Source: Myxococcales bacterium
Lineage (GTDB): Bacteria > Myxococcota > Polyangia > Fen-1088
Direction: 5' to 3'
NCBI GenBank assembly: GCA_003157315.1
Contig: PMJE01000237.1
Location: 1-7,897, forward strand
DNA: 7,897 nt
In this document: piece by piece, positions 5,504 to 7,897 of the stretch
Layout of the letters: every line of letters starts with the position of its first letter
Position numbering within the stretch: position 1 is the stretch's first letter
Position numbers and translations under genes: made by a program
The notes under the pieces: model-generated
Told to the model about the DNA's origin: nothing
The model's input: the letters and a program-made list of their open reading frames with translations, nothing else
The model's database searches: none

Positions 5504-5608
5504 AACCAATACTGGCCCTAGCCAAGGCAACCCCTGTCACGCCGACGCCTTCGCCACCCGCGGCCGAGCGCGAGACAGAGGCAGCACGGTCAGGTAAGTG
5601 ATCGAGGG

Positions 5609-6160
5609 CTACATGATGCTGGCGAATGCCTCAAAGGGCATCCGGGCGGGACGCTGCTTTTCTGCCTGAACCTGCCAGTCCGCCAGCGCTGGCGAGATCT
5701 CCTGAGCGTGGCCGCCCATGATGATCAGGGTGATCACCTGGGCGCCCTCGGGTAACGCGAGAACCTGCCGAGCCGCCTGGGGATCGAAGCCGGCAACTGG
5801 GTGGCTGGTCAGGTTCTTCTCGGCCGCGGCCAGCATCAACAAGGCCGACGCCATGCCGGTGTCGAACTGGTAATAGTCGCGGCCGTCCGGCGTGCGGCAG
5901 TCGAGATCAGCCTGTGACCACACCGCGACCATCATGCAAGCCTGCTTGGCCCAGGCCGCATTCCCTGGCTTGAGGGTCGCGACCATGCGCTCCAGCATGC
6001 CCGGACTGTGCACGAACACAAAGCGCCAGGGCTGCTTGTTCGAACAGGACGGGGCCAGCCCCGCTACCGCGGCGAGGTCTCTGATTATGGCCTCGCTTAC
6101 CTCCATCGGCGCAAACGAGCGCAGCGACCTACGTTGCTCCACGACTTCGCGAAATTCCAT
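5609..6160 (-). CDS. Nitroreductase-family flavoprotein
   Basis: The protein has 183 residues with the nitroreductase fold. EQRRSLRSF (8-16) is the N-terminal FMN-phosphate-binding motif. APSCSNKQPWRF (36-47) is the second flavin-contact motif, found as APS..N.QPW in many members. MGGHAQE (148-154) occupies the usual GxxxE-type C-terminal flavin site. Family members are homodimers that use FMN and NAD(P)H to reduce nitro compounds, quinones or enones in the cytoplasm; the physiological substrate cannot be told. The start at 6160 has GGAGG four bases upstream. A -10-like TAGACT (minus strand, 6177-6182) lies just beyond, but I see no -35. The gene stands alone, converging with phhB (105-base gap, nothing recognisable in it) and diverging from the membrane-protein gene at 6237. 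Length is typical for small single-domain members. Confidence 0.85.
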   Translation of the reverse strand: MEFREVVEQRRSLRSFAPMEVSEAIIRDLAAVAGLAPSCSNKQPWRFVFVHSPGMLERMVATLKPGNAAWAKQACMMVAVWSQADLDCRTPDGRDYYQFDTGMASALLMLAAAEKNLTSHPVAGFDPQAARQVLALPEGAQVITLIIMGGHAQEISPALADWQVQAEKQRPARMPFEAFASIM

Positions 6161-6236
6161 GGTGCCTCCGGGCGCCAGTCTAGCGCGTGTCGGATGCGCT
6201 CGCCCTACTGGCGCGACTGCGGTACGCTGCCGGCCG

Positions 6237-7139
6237 GTGAGATTGAGCAGTCTCTTCGACGCAGATTCTTTTCGGCGCCATCGCCTGGGCTATGCCTGCG
6301 CCGCGGGGATCATTGCGCTGGCCTTGCTCGAGACGGCCAATGCGCTGCTTGCGCCGCTGCGCACGCCTACCGACCAAGACTGGCGCTCGGCTGCCACCGC
6401 ACTCCGGGCCGGGTTTCGGCCGGGCGATCTTATCGTCGCTGCGCCGGCCTGGGCCGACCCGCTGTTGCGCATGCAGCTCGGCGATCTGATCCCGGTTGCC
6501 GTGGCCGGACGGCTCGACGCCGCCCGCTTCGGCCGCATCTGGGAGATCTCGCAGCGGGGAGCGCAGGCACCGGAAAGCCAAGGCAGCCGCGTCGTGCAGT
6601 CGAGCCGCCACGGTGCGCTCACCCTGCGGCGCTATGAACGTCCAGCCAGCCAAGTGTCGTTCGATTTTGTCGCAGAATGGAACCACGCCATTGTCTCGCG
6701 CGTCGCGCCCGGGGCTCAGGTGGGCTGGTGCTATCGCGTGCCCGACCGCTTCGACTGTGCCAATCCCCCGGCCCAGTCGGTGAAAGCCGAGTTGCTCGAG
6801 ATCGACACTAGCCCGCATTTGGCCCTGGCCACGTCGCTGACTGGCCACGCAACCACGGTCATCGAATTCGACCATGTTCCGCTTGGGCGCGAACTGGCGG
6901 TGGGGGCCGGGCTGCACAATGTGTGGCAGCGCAAGTCAGGCAAGGGAACCGTCAGCCTGCGTGTGCTGGTTCAGGGACGCGAGTTGGGGCGCATCCCGGC
7001 TGGCAGCCTGACCGGTTGGACCCTGCGCAAGTTCGACACGTCTGCGCTGGCCGGACAATCGGAGAGCGTGCGTTTCGAGATTACCGTGGATGACCCGACC
7101 GCTCGCTATTTCGGCTTTGCCGCGGAGGCGCGCAGTTGA
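6237..7139 (+). CDS. Membrane-anchored hypothetical protein coupled to a glycosyltransferase
   Basis: From GTG 6237 the protein has 300 residues. One hydrophobic segment (about 17-38, LGYACAAGIIALALLETANA) follows a short Arg-containing N-terminus, so the rest probably lies in the periplasm. The middle part (DQDWRSAATALRAGF, then PGDLIVAAPAWADPLL and GDLIPVAVAG) resembles soluble segments I associate with large membrane glycosyltransferases of the GT39 group. The last 60 or so residues (VSLRVLVQGRELGRIPAG, then SVRFEITVDD and RYFGFAAEAR) look like beta-sandwich strands, possibly a carbohydrate-binding-like domain. Two Cys (GWCYRVPDRFDC) could form a disulphide. Its TGA overlaps the ATG of the glycosyltransferase by one base, so the two probably act together on the same cell-surface glycan or lipid. 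The start is uncertain: there is no clear Shine-Dalgarno, and the frame is open far upstream over the nitroreductase gene. No named family recognised. Confidence 0.65.
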   Translation: MRLSSLFDADSFRRHRLGYACAAGIIALALLETANALLAPLRTPTDQDWRSAATALRAGFRPGDLIVAAPAWADPLLRMQLGDLIPVAVAGRLDAARFGRIWEISQRGAQAPESQGSRVVQSSRHGALTLRRYERPASQVSFDFVAEWNHAIVSRVAPGAQVGWCYRVPDRFDCANPPAQSVKAELLEIDTSPHLALATSLTGHATTVIEFDHVPLGRELAVGAGLHNVWQRKSGKGTVSLRVLVQGRELGRIPAGSLTGWTLRKFDTSALAGQSESVRFEITVDDPTARYFGFAAEARS

Positions 7140-7897
7140 TGGACGAGGTCGGACAACGCCGAGGTTGGCGACGCCCGTGGATCGTGCCACTTGCGCTTGC
7201 GCTGGCAACCAGCGGCTGGCTGCTGGCCGTCGAGGGCAGTCAAGGCTTGGCCCGGGACGAGGCGCAATACTTCCGCGCCAGCGAGCGCTACTGGGGCTGG
7301 TTCGAAGCGCTCGCAGATGCTGTGCGCTCGGGCAAGCCCAGGCAGGCTTTCTCGCGCGCGGTGGTCGACAGCTACTGGGGCGACAACCACGAGCACCCGC
7401 CGCTAATGAAGACGCTCTACGGTCTGTCGTGGCGCCTGTTTCATCGCTGCGACTGCGTGGGGGCCAAGCAAGGACTGCACCCAATCGCGGCGCACGGCAA
7501 GCATCGGACGCTGCCCCTGTTTTCGCGCGAGTCGACCGCCTTTCGCTTTCCCGCCATCCTGCTCGCTGGCCTGGGTGTGGCGCTGGTCTACGGGTTTGCC
7601 CGCCGCCTGGTCGGGCCGTGGGCGGCGGCAGGCGCAGCCGTGCTTTCGGTCGCGCAACCGCACTACTTTTTCCACGCTCAGATCTCGTGCTTCGATGCGC
7701 CGATTGCGGTCATGGCCCTGCTGGTGGGGTGGGCCTACTGGAAGTCTTTGCGCTCGCCCCGCTGGGGCATTCTGTGCGGCGTCTTCTATGGCTTTGCCCT
7801 GGCCACCAAACACAATGCCTGGCTGATCCCTTGTTTCCTCGTCGTCCACTACCTGTGGATGCGCCGAGGTGATTTCACATGGGAACCCTCAAAGGGT
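7139..7897 (+). CDS. GT39/ArnT/PMT-type polytopic glycosyltransferase, N-terminal part, cut by window edge
   Basis: The frame is open from ATG 7139 to the right edge (253 codons), so the C-terminus is missing. The first membrane helix is about 14-31 (WIVPLALALATSGWLLAV). It is followed at once by the acidic pair D40-E41 in LARDEAQYF, the position of the catalytic Asp-Glu in the first periplasmic loop of GT-C enzymes such as ArnT and protein O-mannosyltransferases. DNHEHPPLMKTLYG (82-95) is a second loop motif of the HPPL type. More helices follow (ILLAGLGVALVYGFA, AAAGAAVLSV, PIAVMALLVGWAYW, GILCGVFYGFALA, AWLIPCFLVVHYLW). GT-C enzymes use polyprenyl-phosphate sugars and work in the inner membrane facing the periplasm. 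Acceptor and sugar are not predictable. It is preceded by the coupled membrane-anchored protein (TGATG). Confidence 0.8.
   Translation, partial: MDEVGQRRGWRRPWIVPLALALATSGWLLAVEGSQGLARDEAQYFRASERYWGWFEALADAVRSGKPRQAFSRAVVDSYWGDNHEHPPLMKTLYGLSWRLFHRCDCVGAKQGLHPIAAHGKHRTLPLFSRESTAFRFPAILLAGLGVALVYGFARRLVGPWAAAGAAVLSVAQPHYFFHAQISCFDAPIAVMALLVGWAYWKSLRSPRWGILCGVFYGFALATKHNAWLIPCFLVVHYLWMRRGDFTWEPSKG

Noticed and set aside
5892..6236. Upstream extension of the membrane-anchored protein frame
   Set aside because: It lies antisense to the well-supported nitroreductase gene, and its translation resembles no protein family I know.
7090..7872. Plus-strand 260-residue ORF overlapping the glycosyltransferase
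   Set aside because: It is a shadow in another frame, rich in Arg/Ala/Gly. The frame from 7139 has membrane helices and the Asp-Glu motif.

Overview
The window is GC-rich DNA from a Gram-negative bacterium: several products carry export signals, and one belongs to the periplasmic or outer-membrane WXXGXW repeat family. The gene mix (GTG starts, small toxin-antitoxin pairs, an Arg/Glu-rich WXXGXW protein, a stand-alone Smr protein) would fit Myxococcota or a related deltaproteobacterial lineage. No marker gene is present, so this placement is an inference.

Layout. Positions 1-600 (minus) hold the first 200 residues of a restriction-modification fusion enzyme that runs off the left edge. Diverging from it is a two-gene unit at 806-1701: a small, very basic protein translationally coupled (ATGA) to a zeta-toxin-like P-loop kinase, in DNA with visibly lower GC than the right end. 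Positions 1702-1907 hold no confident gene. At 1908-2864 (minus) is an exported protein with a pentapeptide-repeat charged stalk and a Trp-rich WXXGXW domain. Next come a small Smr-domain protein (about 3107-3391), a Phd-type antitoxin with a PIN-domain toxin (3500-4169), an exported isochorismatase-fold protein lacking the usual catalytic Cys (4297-5016, minus), a pterin-4a-carbinolamine dehydratase (5192-5503), a nitroreductase-family protein (5609-6160, minus), and an overlapping pair at the right end: a membrane-anchored hypothetical protein (6237-7139) and the start of a GT39-type polytopic glycosyltransferase (7139 to the edge).

How the genes work together. Three couplings are visible: the kinase pair (4-base overlap), the Phd/PIN pair (1-base gap) and the glycosyltransferase pair (TGATG, 1-base overlap). 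The restriction enzyme next to the kinase pair suggests a small defence or accessory patch at the left end. The rest looks like unlinked housekeeping and envelope genes, mostly singletons in alternating orientation. Both small upstream genes (806 and 3500) have a -10-like hexamer 6-7 bases before the start codon and no Shine-Dalgarno, which points to leaderless transcripts. No stretch longer than 300 bases lacks a gene. I saw no tRNA, rRNA, CRISPR array, transposon or convincing intrinsic terminator.

The best candidates for something undescribed are the kinase with its basic partner, the Cys-less exported isochorismatase-like protein, and the 15-bp minisatellite stalk of the WXXGXW protein.
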